DNA of 64,000 bases. Source: Rotaria sp. Silwood1 (Eukaryota; Rotifera; Eurotatoria; Philodinida; Philodinidae). The notes under the pieces are model-generated. The model did not search any database. It was not told the DNA's origin and saw only the letters and a program-made list of their open reading frames with translations. The stretch's first letter is position 1. The number at the start of each line of letters is the position of its first letter. The translations under genes were made by a program, and so were the position numbers. Where the stretch lies: positions 1,314,395 to 1,378,394 of the forward strand of contig CAJNOP010000003.1 in NCBI GenBank assembly GCA_905250075.1, written 5' to 3'. Positions 1 to 13,030 of this stretch are shown one piece after another.

Positions 1-582
1 ATGCAGAAATTTATGTTGATTTCATTTTTTTATGTCTTTTTCAAATAGCGAACATTTTGATTAATTAGTTATTGAAAAACACAAATTTTTTACTTGATTA
101 ACCACTGAAACAGACATTTTATATAATAATTATTTATACTCGATTAAAGCATGAAAATTAGAACGATTCACTAATTTATTTTTATACTTTCAAGTGATGT
201 TCTCGTACCATTACTGTTTAAAATATTGTAATTATAAAATCAAATTATGCAAATCATAATCATGGTCACAAATTAACAGAAAATGTTTGAACTGCATTTT
301 TCTGATTGAAACATTGAATATCAAGTGAGATCGATCAGTCTGTAATACAAAATTCATGAAGAAGAAGTTTTTCTGTTATGCATAGGTTTTGTTAATGTTA
401 ATATTGTTTTCAATTAAAACTGTCGATTTCTTCATAACTAAAAGGTGTTCGAAATTTGAAGATGCATTTGAAAATAAAGATTAACAAAAACCTCTGCATT
501 CTAAATTTTCGAATACTGTTGTTCTAATTGATTTAATGTTTGTTCGCAGTTAGGACATAGCTAAAACAGAGACATATTTTTG
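1..582. other. AT-rich non-coding end of window
   Basis: I see no supported gene here. A short open stretch on the minus strand at about 501-560 reads CPNC followed by a Gln/Leu-rich tail and is preceded by an acceptor-like TTTTAG. It cannot be joined in phase to the coiled-coil gene that ends at 583, because the only donor would give a 30-nt intron in the wrong phase. I leave it unannotated. Confidence 0.4.
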
Positions 583-1372
583 TTAATTACATTCTTTTAA
601 TTCATCGTCGAGTTGTCGTTCTTCTTGATTAAGTAGAAGAATTAATTCATTTTGTTCTTTTTTTACTATTTGAAGTGCATCAATAATATTCGGAATATTA
701 TCTGTTGTTACTGTCTTTGATTCTAGTTCTTCTCTAAAATAAAAAAAAAAGACTTCGTTTTTATTATTTACAAGAAAATAGATCAACAAACTTTAATTGA
801 ATAATTGGTAAAACAGTTGTCTTTCGAAATTTTATAGTATTTTCATCAAGCCATATTCTATATTTTGTTATTTCATGAAATATTGATAATAAATCAGGGT
901 CATGAAATGCTTCTGTAAGCCATGTTCGATGTTCATTATCATATTTCCTATATTGTTGATTTAATTTATGTTGTTCATTAAGCCAATAATCACGTGAAAT
1001 TTTTAATTCAGCTTGTTCTCGAATAGCATGACTATCATTTTGTAATTTTGAAACTATAATTTTATATACAAAGATCAACAATGTTCATTTGTAAAAAAAA
1101 AGTAAACGTTCAATACTTCGTTCTAATGCTTGTGTTCCACATATTTTTCTGTCATTAATAATATCTCTCATAGCATCATAATTAACTTGTCGATATTTCG
1201 GAATATTTTCATCAGTTACACGAACAACATCAGTAAGAGCTATTCAAAAAACAAAAAAGAAACAAAAGAATTATTTAATAAATTTTATTAAAAGAACAAA
1301 TTTTGTTTTAATACTATTTTCTGGTGTTCGATAAAGTTTATTTAATCGGAGAAGATTTTTATTAGACGACAT
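583..1372 (-). CDS. Small coiled-coil protein, four exons, unrecognised
   Basis: Four exons on the minus strand (1372-1315, 1239-1117, 1053-792, 733-583) join through GT-AG introns of 60-75 nt. They sum to 594 nt, which keeps one frame and gives 197 residues. The start ATG at 1372 opens the peptide MSSNKNLLRL. The protein is rich in Glu, Lys, Gln, Asn and Leu with no signal peptide or membrane segment. Residues about 60-110 and 150-195 have heptad-like spacing suggesting coiled coils. Intron positions conserve phase (A|CT, A|TT, AA|A), which is good evidence that the model is real. I do not recognise the family. The composition resembles small ciliary or centrosomal proteins, but that is only an impression. 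The stop follows KEC-N at 583. Confidence 0.6.
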
Positions 1373-2377
1373 GAACAAATTTAATAGTATTCCATAAGAA
1401 AAAAAAAGAACAAGATGGTAAGTTCAATTGAATTGTTGCTTAGGAACCAGTCGATTAACCAATAAAAAGCTTTCTATCGAGAGACGTCATTCAAAGACGT
1501 GTTGATACGTTCTAATTTACTGTTGTGTATGTTACAATAGCATAAGTCGTGGATAACTTTTTAACAAAAAATAAAAAATAAAAACAAAAACACCAGCAAC
1601 AAGAAAAATAAATCAAATGTGAAAAATATTTATTGAATTTCCTAATTGACTTTTGAAATTGCTCTTCGATTTAATCTCAAAGAGAAGGTTATTTACTAAT
1701 TGACTCATAGGTCAAAGAACAATGATACGCACGCTTGATTCTAACTAACATTAAGATTATTCTTCTTCATTTGCAAAAGTCTTTGTTTAATTAGTTGATT
1801 CGTTTTTTTTTTCGTTTTCGCTTTCGTTTTTTTGTTTATTTATTTATCTATCAGATAATAAGTCAAGGTATACGTGTATTTCTATTATACACCTCTATAA
1901 AATCATATGTTTCTTTTTTCTATTTGTCCCTGAGAATTGAGGAAAAAATATGTGAATGAATGTGCTTTTCGATTTCGATAAAATATGATCTGATTGGCTT
2001 TATTTACCTATTCATTTGATGTAAAAGGTGAGAGAAAGAAAAGAAAAAAAGAGAAAAGGCGAAAAAAATTAATCTTCCTGATATGCACACGGTCATGCAC
2101 ACAGTAGTGTCGATCGTGTAAAACTAATGACAAACGTCACTGTCTACTATCGTAATCATTGGAATTGTCAATATCGTCGACATAGCTATTTTTTAACAAC
2201 AAAAATTCAACGAATTCTTCGATTTTATCTTTCTTAAGCGAGACCTTTTTGTTTTCTTTCATTCAAATGTAAATTAATCGGTAATCACCAATTTCGATAA
2301 GTTTACTTTTTAGAGTTCAATCAAATTGATTTATTTTGTTCTTTTTTTTCGTTTATTTCTGTAGGTCATTATTCAAT
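1373..2377. promoter_or_regulatory. Divergent intergenic region / probable shared promoter
   Basis: About 1 kb separates the minus-strand coiled-coil gene from the plus-strand CorA-like gene, so both promoters must lie here. It is AT-rich with poly-T and poly-A runs. At 2361-2364 a CTGTAG acceptor-like site precedes the CorA start by 14 nt, so a 5'-UTR intron is plausible. No clear TATA or Inr pair can be singled out. Confidence 0.4.
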
Positions 2378-4655
2378 ATGGTGAAAAATTTTACAGGACG
2401 TAAAACAAGTTTTATACCATTTCGACGTACAAAACCAGGTATTGGTGCAGCAAACCATACAACAACAAATGGACGAACATCAGTTCATCGTCATCTTACA
2501 CAATTTGCATTTGGTGCTTGTTTATCAGGTACACTTGTGCATTTTTCTGATCCAACGTAAGATAATATTATCGTGATGAAATAGATGTATAGATATTTTC
2601 ATTTTATTACTTCTCTTTTTTATTTAGATCACCAGTTCAATTAAATGTTTTTACTTATGATGAAAATTCATATACAGAAGGAAAATATAAAAAAGTGGAT
2701 GAAATCCCAAGTTTACCATTAACATCGGCCACTCCGATGTTATGTATGTATAAAACTCAAATAGAAACGAAATCAGATAATTGTCCTTGATTAATTTTCA
2801 GTAGAAAAAAAAACGACAGAAAGATTTTACGTAAACAACGTGGGCACTGATCGACATTTTATTATCTAGTGTAATTTTTTTACAGTAGATCTTTATCATA
2901 TCAGAAAATAAACACAAAAACATTTCGAATCATTTCTTAGAAATCTATATAAAAAAATTGAAATTATCAACGTCTTTATCAATTATATATAAATTTGCAA
3001 TCTCATTGCTCTTTTCTCTTTATGTTTACTGTTGCGGAAAAGAAAAGAAAACTTTCATTTGAGTATTTATATCGATTAGTATTGTACAGAACAAGAAGAT
3101 CGATGGGTCTTTAAATTCGTTCAAATAATAAATAAATCGAAAAAAGTGCACTTGTCAGATTGACCATTCATAAGCAAAAAATAGATAAATTTCTCCATTC
3201 TTTTGTTTTCATCGATGAATATCTATGTGCGAATATCTTTTGCACTTAAAATAAATAGCTACTAATAATTATTGGTCAACTGTATGAGCTTTATCTATTT
3301 CATCTCTATTGAATTTATCATACAATAGAATCCATTAGCGTATAATATTGATATATTTTTCGTATTTCTTCATGTATAAACTTTTTAACTCACTAAATTC
3401 AGTAATATACAAGTCCATTTTCCTCTAATCTTTGTTTGAATATCACTGAATTATTCGTTATGTTTTTGTTTTATAGAGAATATTTTTTATGAGAAAACAT
3501 CATTTCAGAAAAAAAAACCAACCGTAAAATTTTGTAAGATCAAATGAAATCGTACTATAAGATTCTTAAAAGATATTATCTTGTAAAATCTTACAATATG
3601 ATGGTTTGACTTAAGAAAACTATTTCAAATACATATTGATTATAATTTTTAGGGATAGATGTTGATGGTGTACATCAACGTGATATAATAGCACAAATTG
3701 GTAATCGTTATGATATTCATGCACTTGTTCAAACAGATATAACAACAACAGAACAACGTACAAAATTAGATGTACTTGATGATGCTCTGTTTCTTGTATG
3801 TAAATTAATATTTCGTGATATTGGTCGTACAGGACATACAATTATTGAACAAATTAGTTTTTATTTAAAAGAAAATCTTCTTATAACATTTCAAGAAACA
3901 CCTAAAGATTTATTTGACTCAATAAAAAGTAAGAAATTTTTTTTACATATTTATTTAATATAATTCGTCTGTTTTGTTTTTATTTTTTGAAAAGATCGCA
4001 TTCGACAAGGAAAAGGTCGTATTCGAAAATCTAAAATTGACTATCTTTTTTATTCACTTGTTGATGTTATTGTTGATCATTATATGGATGTACTTGATAC
4101 AATGGGTACGAAAGTTGAATCTATTGATAATCAATTAATGAAAACACTTAAACGTGATACATTAGAATCTATATATGATATGAAACGTGATATGTTATAT
4201 TTACGTGCAATAATATCACCATTAAAAGAAATAATAATTAAATTACAAAAAGAAGAAGAAACACAAATAATGCAAGAAAGTACAAATATTTATTTAAAAG
4301 ATTTATTTGATCATGTTGTACAAGTTAATGATTCTATTGATACATACAGGGAAATGTTAGCATCATTTATTGATTTTTATATGATGCTTAATTCAAATGC
4401 TATGAATGAAGTTGTAAAAACATTAACAATCATATCGACGATATTTATTCCATTAACTTTTATTAGTGGAGTTTATGGCATGGTAAATAGATATTCTTTT
4501 ATGATATTTTATTTTAATTTGTTTCATTTTTTTTAAAGAATTTTCAAAACATGCCTGAACTTACATATAAATATGGTTACTATATTGTTTTAACTGTTAT
4601 GGCTAGTCTTGCTATGTTTATGCTTGCATGTTTTAAACGTAAACGTTGGTTTTAA
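2378..4655 (+). CDS. CorA-type magnesium/divalent cation transporter
   Basis: Five exons (2378-2556, 2628-2743, 3653-3928, 3995-4482, 4539-4655) sum to 1176 nt, encoding 391 residues. The N-terminal cytoplasmic domain carries the CorA signature WIDVDG and a QTDITTTEQRTKLD segment. A long helical region (about residues 190-320) precedes two C-terminal membrane helices. The first ends in GVYGMNF followed by NMPEL, the diagnostic GMN selectivity motif of the CorA/Mrs2/Alr family, and the protein ends in a basic KRKRWF tail. The pattern YGMNF..MPEL is that of bacterial and archaeal CorA rather than mitochondrial MRS2, and no transit peptide is evident. It should act as a pentameric Mg2+ (or Co2+/Ni2+) channel in a cell membrane. 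Intron 4 falls between the Met and Asn codons of GMN. Intron 2 is unusually long (909 nt) while the others are 56-72 nt. A horizontal origin followed by intron gain is plausible. Confidence 0.92.
2744..3652 (+). other. Long second intron of the CorA-like gene
   Basis: This 909-nt intron has standard ends (GTATGT at the donor, TTTTTAG at the acceptor) and joins a split TGG codon. It is AT-rich with no open frame or inverted repeat that I can see, so its length is unexplained compared with the 56-72 nt introns in the rest of the gene. Confidence 0.6.
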
Positions 4656-7600
4656 GTCTTTTGAGTTTATCTTGATAGTTTCGTTTTTCTTTTTTCTCAT
4701 AATTATATTCCCGGTATGAGAATATCTGTTAACTCTTTCGTTATTGTATATTCAAGTACGAATAATTTGATGCTTGCTTGTCTGTTTCTTCTTGTCATTG
4801 TGGTGCACACAAGTTTTATATAAATATAAAGACAAACACACTTTCATTATATAAAAAGAATTGAAGATATACTTTTTTTGTCTGTCATTTTGCAGATTTA
4901 TTTCTATTATTAATGATATATCAATAATTCTTGTTTTTTCTTTTTTGTTTTCAAAGATTTAAGTCTTTCAATCAAATTAACATCTACTTTTAACTTCTAT
5001 TCTTAATATTGTTTTTGATTATAGTGAGTTTTATTATATTTACTTTAATACTTGTTCTCATGTATTTCTAAATGGACTCAATGACTTTGATAATGTATAC
5101 AGAATGCATAATGAAAATAAATTGTATGCAATGACACTAAATATTAGTATAATGTATAAGTGCATATGAAATTCAATAAATATTTCAATAGTGTTTTTGC
5201 AATCATAGGATACTTTTTGTTATGGGCATATTTTTGGCTGTTTAAGTTTTCACTTTATTTATCAATGACACAAAACAAGTCTGATTATTCAAATGTCACT
5301 GTACATTTTCACTGCCAAGATTAGTGAAAATTTTCTTTTTAAGTGTAATTTAGTTTTCTTTCGACTGATGAATAGCTATTCGATTATTTACCTTTAGCTT
5401 GACATTAATCAAGCTAAGAAGCGAAGAAAAAAGAAATGATGAAAATCGATTGAGAGTAGGTTTGAAGTCTATGTTTCTTTTGATTTAATGATAAACAGTA
5501 CTACCATTTGTTTAGTAATATAATATCAATCTTCTAACATTAACGATACACTCTATTTTATTCTGTGCTGCCAACTTGTGGTCGTTGCTCAATCTTTATC
5601 TTTTAATTTTGTTCTTATGTATTTTCAAGTTGAACTTATGGATATATAGTTTCAATGACTGAAGTTTTTCAATCTAAATAAATCAATGATCTTTATTTTA
5701 TTGAAATATTATGATCATTAAGAAGTATAAAATTTAAAGAGAAAATATTCCTTGTCGTATACATTGACTCTGATACTTCAAATAAGAAATATTTCAGGAA
5801 AAATCAACCTAGATGTATTTTAATGATATATATCATAACATTTGTTGATTCAGATTTTATTTCCTTTGTTAAAAACCTCGTCTCTTAATTCTCTATAAAG
5901 TAGTGTCTTTTTTGTTTATGTAAATAACATCCGTTATTGTTCAAAAAATTCTCTCAATGAACAATGGGCAGTGAAAAATATTTTCTGAAAGTTTTTTTTT
6001 GATTGAAATTTTTCGGTTGCATGTTTCAATTATTGAATAAAAGTATTTTTTGATGTTACCTTTTTTTTTCAACTGATAGAAGTTAAATTCCTTGAAAACT
6101 AAGTAATCCGAGATTTAATTTGGACCTCTTCAATAACAAACTTTTCTCATTCATGATAGAAAGAAAATTGACTTGGCATCATTATGGTGTTAATTAATAG
6201 ACATGAGACTGTGTATCAAAGATCCACAAACCACCGAGTTAGATCACTTCACTGTAAGGCGATGCAAGATTGTTCTAGTGATATCTATCATATTGTTTTT
6301 AAATAGTTTTCAAGCATTAGCATAATGAATCAAGAGGCAATACATGGAAAAATATATATTTCTATTCGATTAAGACTATTACTTCTATTTCTATAATTGG
6401 CAGTGCATAGTGATTTTGCTCTGAGAGTCACTTAAACAATGACACTTTAAATATAATTGTAGATAGATAACATGTGTACACGGGATTCATCTATTCGTCT
6501 AGCTGATGTTCTTATTGTAACACAAAGTATTTGTTCCAATATTCATGATGGTCACCATATCTCATAACAAGTACATCTGAAATAACACGTAAAAAGATTC
6601 ACAATGTACTCATACATAACTAAAATCTTGTCGAGGCAGTAGTGAAACGATTTTTCAGCTGTTTCACGGATCTCTGTTGTTTACTGCTCTACCGAAATGT
6701 TCAGACTTTTTCAAAGATGTCATTTTCTTATTTAAGTATTTCTGAAAGCACATTGTGAATTCATGAGATGTGGGTTTAATGTCCTTTGATAAAAACAAAA
6801 TAAGCACTGATTTCAAACATAACATTTCATCAGAACGACACACAATTTGATATCTACACATTAATGCAATAATGATCTCAAACCAACTTTCTTTGTATCG
6901 TCGATGAAAAAATTGAACATTGAATAGTTCAGATTTAAATCTCGAACTAGCTAGTTATCGAGAACTTTGCTACTTCCGTCAATGGAAAAATGTTAATATC
7001 ACAAAATATTCTTATTCTAGCACTGAAACCTGGCATCAAAAACTTTCAATAAAAACTTGTTCTAGAAAATTTTTTTTTATCTTTGATTCTCGTTCAATGA
7101 TAAAAAAGATAATTTTTTTTGATAATTAAAAGATGCAGTTTTTGACAAAAAATGAACTCTGCATCAATAAATATTAAATTAGATATTATTAAAATACAGA
7201 GAGAACTTTTATTACTAAAATACTCATTATTTTCGTTTAAAATCAACATTACATATGAAAAATATCGTAGTGTATTATATTCTCTTGCTTCTGCTTTCTC
7301 ATACAATGGCATCAAAGTACTAGAGAATGCTCTACTGAAAATCTTGAGAACTGAAATATGAGACAGTTTATACAATATCTAAAAACATATATTTTGATCT
7401 TTTTTAAAACTTTCATAAATATATAACATATTTTACACTGATGACAACGGAGAATAGTGCGATGATATTGATTGATCGAACTTGTTTTCGTGATTGTTTG
7501 TTCTATTTTATCCACATCTCAAAAGCTAAAACAGTTTTGATGATTTCTATGTTGATATTAGGAGAAAAATTCATCTTCTCTAGAAATAGTGTCTCACTAC

Positions 7601-7943
7601 GTCATATGACAATAGAAAATACTTTTCATACTGACTGCTCGTTTATAAATGGCTTTTTCAATAGTCCAATGAAATGATGCTTCAAAACGGTAAAACACAA
7701 CACTCAACATTCATTTCTTTTTCAATGCATTTTTATTTTTTCTTCTTTACGCCATTTGTTTGCATTAGGATTTCACAATAGAGGTAAGAATGATAAACCC
7801 AAACATGTGCTTTTCTTGTATCTCTAAAGTAATGGAAAAAAATTCTTATCAGGGAAATATCGACTTCAAGAAATAATACATTTTCGTCACATTTTACAAT
7901 AAATAACATTTTGATTTTGACGTTACACTGAGCATTTACAACA
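4656..7943. other. 3.3-kb non-coding stretch between CorA and ART-TPR genes
   Basis: This stretch contains only short AT-driven open frames without recognisable protein features. From about 7530 onward it shows patchy similarity to 62,640-62,880 (for example AGTAGTCCAAT and CATTTGTTT segments), which is the equivalent upstream region of the second ART-TPR copy. The last few hundred bases are therefore the duplicated promoter and 5' flank of that gene. Confidence 0.5.
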
Positions 7944-9972
7944 ATGGGACAGATTCTCAATAAGATTTTTACATCAGCAGACGACAATTTAGAAACATTT
8001 TCTCTTCTTTGGCTCGATGGTTCGGTTAACAAGTCTGACAATCTTCACGCTCAAGAAGAACTTCGAACAACAATCCATCAACTAAAAACATTTGAAAAAC
8101 CTGATAAATGTTTAGAATACATATACAATGTGCCAAAAGAAGATCGAATTGTTTTAATTGTTAGTGGACAGTTAGGCCGATCTATAGTGCCTAATATTCA
8201 TTCTATTGAACAACTCTTATCCATATATATTTATTGTTATGACCAAAATTCAAATGAACAATGGTCTAGTAAATATCGAAAAGTAATGAAAAGAAAAATT
8301 TTAGTTAAAAATCCTAAAAGTCTTATTACATAATTTTTTATAGGTAAAAGCTGTTGTTACAAATGTAAAAGAACTTATTGCGCGAATTCAGTTCGATCAT
8401 GAAAAACAGCAACAAAATAAAATTTATGAGTCATTACCAATTAGTATTTTCGATCCAAAGATTGTTCATGAAAAACTTACAGCTGATCTTCAAGGTCATC
8501 TTGTTCATTCACAATTACTAATTAATTGTCTTCTTCAAGTGAAATCAGACGTTAGTGATAAGATGGAATTGATATTATTTAGTAGAAACATATACAAAAA
8601 GAATCGAACTGAAATGAAAATTATTGATGAATTCGAACAAAATTATTCATCAGACCGGGCTATTTGGTGGTATACCAGAGATTCATTTCTGTTTCGACTA
8701 TTAAATAAAGCTCTTCGAACACAAAATATTGATATTTTATTTTTATTTCAATTTTTTATTGTTGATATTCGACAACAACTCGAAAAATATCGATGTAAAG
8801 TACAAACAATCGCCTATCGAAGTCAACTAATGTCAAATAATAAACTTAGAAAGTTGAAAAACTCTGTTGGACAATTCATCTCGATTAATTCATTCTTTTC
8901 AGCTACTATGTTTGAAGACAAAGCTGTTTCATATCTTCCTAATTCTGATGGACTCGAAAGAGTTTTATTCGAAATTGAAGCTGATCCTAGAGTCAGCAGT
9001 GATAAACCATTTGCTAATATCAAATCACTAAGTTATGATCAAGAAGACGAAATACTTTTTATGTTAGGATCGATTTTTCAAATCGTTCAAGTTTGGTCTG
9101 ATAATCAAGAAATATGGCGAGTTCGATTAAAATTATACTCTGAGAAGAGTGAACAAATTGATTTAAGTCATGACAAAAATCAACTTCTTTCATTTGGTCA
9201 TGTACTTATGACAATGGGTAAAGTTGAAGAAGCAAAGATTTATTATCAACGTTTACTTTATGGATTATCATATGATCATCCAGATAGAGCGCGTTGTTAT
9301 GAAGCACTTGGAAGTATAGCTGATGAACAAGGTGATTATGAGACTAGTCTTAAATTATACAATGAATCTCTTAATATCAATATAAGCAAAGGAGGTAGAC
9401 AAGATTCAGATGCTGCATCGAATTATAATAGTATTGGAGAAATTTATCGAAAGAAAGGTGATTATGTTAAAGCACGCGAATATTATGATAAAGCATTAGA
9501 AGCGTTGGGAAAAGATCCAGCAGGCAAAGCGCTTGCAAAACAAGCTGTATGCTATAACAATATTGGTATTGTCTATCAAGAAGAAAAGCAATACAAAGAA
9601 GCACTTGACTATTATAACAAAGCATTTAAAATACGCAAAAAGTATTTTCCATCTGATGAAACATCTTTAGGCATGTCGTACAATAATATTGGCAATGCTT
9701 ATTATTTACTTAGACTTTATGAAGATGCGATATTTTATTATCAAGAAGCTCTCAAAATCTATAAAAAAACTCTTCCTCCACAACATCCAAAATTTGCATC
9801 CACTTATAATAATATAGGTGCAATCTATGATGACGGGGGAAAATTCAATGAGGCCTTAGTATTTTATAGAGATGCATACCAGATCTATTGCAGTATATAT
9901 CCTGCTACGCATCCGAATGTAATCAAAATAAAAGAAAACATTCAACGTATTGAGTCAAAAATGAAAAAATAA
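7944..9972 (+). CDS. NAD:arginine ADP-ribosyltransferase fused to TPR repeats
   Basis: Two exons (7944-8282 and 8344-9972) flank a 61-nt phase-0 intron and give 655 residues. The first ~250 residues form a lead domain with a hydrophobic RIVLIVSGQLG strand. The ART domain follows, with the R-S-E catalytic triad in order: Arg272 in YRSQ, Ser293-Ser299 in SINSFFS, and the E-D-E motif at 347-349 followed by ILFML. This matches the arginine-specific mono-ADP-ribosyltransferase fold (PF01129 type). From about residue 394 to 640 run six TPR units of the kinesin-light-chain type (repeated YNNIG.IY and EAL..Y.KA patterns), probably the substrate- or partner-binding part. No signal peptide or GPI-type tail is seen, so a cytosolic enzyme is likely. 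The combination is, from memory, typical of a family expanded in bdelloids. A diverged, broken copy begins at 63,037. Confidence 0.88.
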
Positions 9973-12349
9973 TTTCATTTTCTTTTGTATTCGCACATTT
10001 CGACTTATTTTTTTACATTTATATATGAATTAATTTCAACATGCTTGAATTTGTTTTTGTTTTACATCAATTGTAATTTTCATAGATTAAATTTCATCAA
10101 GACTTGAAACTATTTTCTATTTTATTTTTTCTGTTGTTCTTAATAAGATCTTGTAGAGCAATCATATCAGACATCAGATATTGATTCAAACATTGAATAG
10201 GAATTACATAACATTCCTTCTCAATGTTTAGTGACTATGCAGCAAATGAATTTTGTTTCTTTTTTTTTATTCATGGATCAAATCGAGAGAACAATTTGAG
10301 AACAGCATGGTTAGAGCTTATACAACAACCTGATACAAAAGAAAAAGAAAGAATGAAAGTAATCATCATTAGGTTTTAGAAGACTAACAAAAGTACCCAT
10401 ACAAAAAGCATTGCCTTTACTATTTTTTTCCAGTGTTTCTTGGCAATTAGTATATTTATTTTATCGTTGTCTTGCTTTAGAAAATTAACTAAAAAATGCA
10501 ATTTAGAGTATTTTTGCGAAATATTTCATTAACCTATGTGTACTTAATGTATTAGGCATTTAATTGAAGTATCGGATGTTATTGTCATTTCTAATTTTCT
10601 GAAAAGATTTTTATTTTTGTTCATTGTGTTTTATGAATAATAGAAAAAGAAATAACAGATAAAATAAACCAAATTAATAAATGAAAAAAAAACACTATGT
10701 ATGGGTTTTCTTCATAGAAAATATTAACTATGAGACATTTGATTGAAATCTATATGAAAAAGTGAATGATTAAGATGAACACAGGTTTCATTTATTTATT
10801 ATATTCGTGATACCATAATGCTGTTAACTAATTTATAATCAAACAATCAACAAACTATTCTGATCAAAGAAATAATCAGCTACTAAATTTAATGAAGAAG
10901 TGTTTATTTAACTGAATAACTTAGTCGAAGACCAACTATTCTGGTAAAAACTTCGTTCAATTCATTTTCAAAGAAATCATTCAAGTTAGTTTTAAGGCCA
11001 AAGATAATATAAATGATGAATGAATCTTAAGAAAAATTATTCAATTAATTTAATCAATGTGAAAATTCTCATTCGATTTTTGAAGAGAAGTATTTAAAAA
11101 GATATTCTTATCAGCATGCTCGTCGATTATTATAATTATAATAATGTTATAGAAGTAATCTTTCGAAGTTAATCATATGATGAAGACACTTCTGATTGAT
11201 GAACAACGCTTATCAGTAAAGTAATACTGAACTGTTTCATACAATTATAAATCATTTTTTTCCAAAGTAAATCATAGGATAATATAAAAAATAAAAAACG
11301 TTGTTTAATCATATCATTTACTCATATGTAATCATTGGTGTACATGGAATTAAAGTTATCTTGATCGAACTTTTCCTTCACAGCTATGAACAGAAAGAAG
11401 TAAAAGAGCTGAAGCGAGTAAAGATATTCGAATCATTTAAAGTTATAAAGGGAATGTTAGACTAGGACAAGACTAGCTTCCTTTGAACTCTTCGATGTAA
11501 TTGATTAAGTTAGTTAGATTTTGAGAATTATATGAATAATGAAGAGATTCTCTGAAAGTTCAACATAATTATTTCATTCGGTCTAACTCTATTATTTTGA
11601 ACATATCATAAAATCGAAAATCACACGGAAACTTAATATATATCACACACAAACGGTTACTCAATTGTAAACTGCCCAACAAAGAAATGATTTCAATTAA
11701 TTCCAAGATCGAAGTAAACACTAATAGTGTATTGCCGTAGCTAAAGAACTTAATAGATAGACTTTTTTTAACGATGACCAACTCATAAATAACGGCATAA
11801 TTTGTATGTTGTGTTTTTCTCAGCTAGCTCGTCTTTTAGAAATTTGTACCTAGTTTCAAAAACTTCTCCTTTTAATCCTCTCCAAAATTATATCAGAACA
11901 CTGAATCTAAGCTTTTCCTTTAAAAAAAAAGTGACTGAATGACACTACATTCTCTTCGTGCAATGTGTGCGACTTTCTCACATATAAGATAATTGTCTTA
12001 GTTGTATTCGTTGGGACTTTAAACCTTCAAATAAACCCATTAACCATTTTATAGGACGTAAAATGACTCTATCTTTCAGCCATGCTCAACAAATTTTCAC
12101 ATCAATACTCAGTTCTCAGCAAAAGAATATTGTTTTCGAAACTTTACAAACATCGTGATTTTGAATTAGTAATTGTCACGTATTGATGTTAATACGTAAA
12201 AGCTAGAAAATGTATTGTATTATCAGTTGCGTAATACAATAAAGGTCAAGGTCAATAACTTGTTTTATTGACTTGAAGAACAGAAAAAACCAACAAGTTA
12301 GATGAAACGAAACGAACAAAAGTAATCATCTTTTTAAGAAAAGACAAGC
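9973..12349. other. 2.4-kb non-coding region downstream of the ART-TPR gene
   Basis: AT-rich sequence with no open frame having protein-like features and no clear repeat family. Nothing else supported. Confidence 0.5.
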
Positions 12350-13030
12350 ATATATATGTCGTGCCGAAGTTACACTTCTTGCCGAAGTTATAACTTCGAC
12401 GATTATTCTTGTCGAAGTTAGTGTGAATGATAAAATAAATATCAACTTTCAAGAAATCAACAATATCTTTCATGTTGTATCTTAAAAATTATTGTTTTCC
12501 ATCAAAACAATAATACAAAATTTATTTTTCAATATTATGACAAATATACTAGCGTTTCAGCTAGAATGAATATTCATTCGACTTGTATTTTTACGTATTT
12601 ACTGCGATACAGATGAAAAGGAGTTTGGTAGATTGTAAAGATACAGTAATCTTCTATGAAACTCTAAGATTATATAATATATTAATAATTTCAACGCAGA
12701 AAAAAATTAACATATTGTTCCTTTTATTCGTCTGAATATTCGCACGTTTGTCTTAATATTGAAAAATAAAATTTGTATTATTGTTTTGATGGAAAAAAAC
12801 AATTTTTAAAATTCAACATGAAAGATATTGTTGATTTCTTGAAAGTTGATATTTATTTTATCATTCACACTAACTTCGACGAAACACATTGACGAAATTA
12901 TAACTTCGGCAAGAATAATCGTCGAAGTTATAACTTCAACAACATCGTCCGTCGAAGTTGTAACTTCGGCAAAAATTTTGTCGAAGTTATAACTTCGGCA
13001 AGAAGTGTAACTTCGGCACGACATATATAT
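12350..13030. mobile_element. 681-bp foldback element with CGAAGTTATAACTTCG subrepeats
   Basis: The left arm (12,350-12,543) and right arm (12,747-13,030) are near-perfect inverted repeats around a ~200-bp unique centre. Outer ends both begin ATATATATGTCGTGCCG. The right arm is about 90 bp longer because it has more copies of a short palindromic subrepeat built on the 16-bp perfect palindrome CGAAGTTATAACTTCG and its variants. The inner halves of the arms (from ATGATAAAATAAATATCAAC inward) match closely over more than 100 bp. No coding capacity is seen, so this is a non-autonomous foldback or long-TIR element. Target-site duplication cannot be called because the flanks are AT repeats. Confidence 0.8.

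Noticed and set aside
501..560. CPNC-containing terminal exon for the coiled-coil gene
   Set aside because: Would require a 30-nt intron and an out-of-phase junction.
6664..7677. Cluster of short open frames on both strands
   Set aside because: No splice-supported extension, no recognisable motif, overlapping on both strands in AT-rich DNA.
12370..12410. CGAAGTTAT/ATAACTTCG words resemble loxP half-sites
   Set aside because: loxP needs 13-bp arms (ATAACTTCGTATA) around an asymmetric 8-bp spacer. Here the two 9-mers abut and overlap as a palindrome repeated in a foldback element. The similarity is coincidental.
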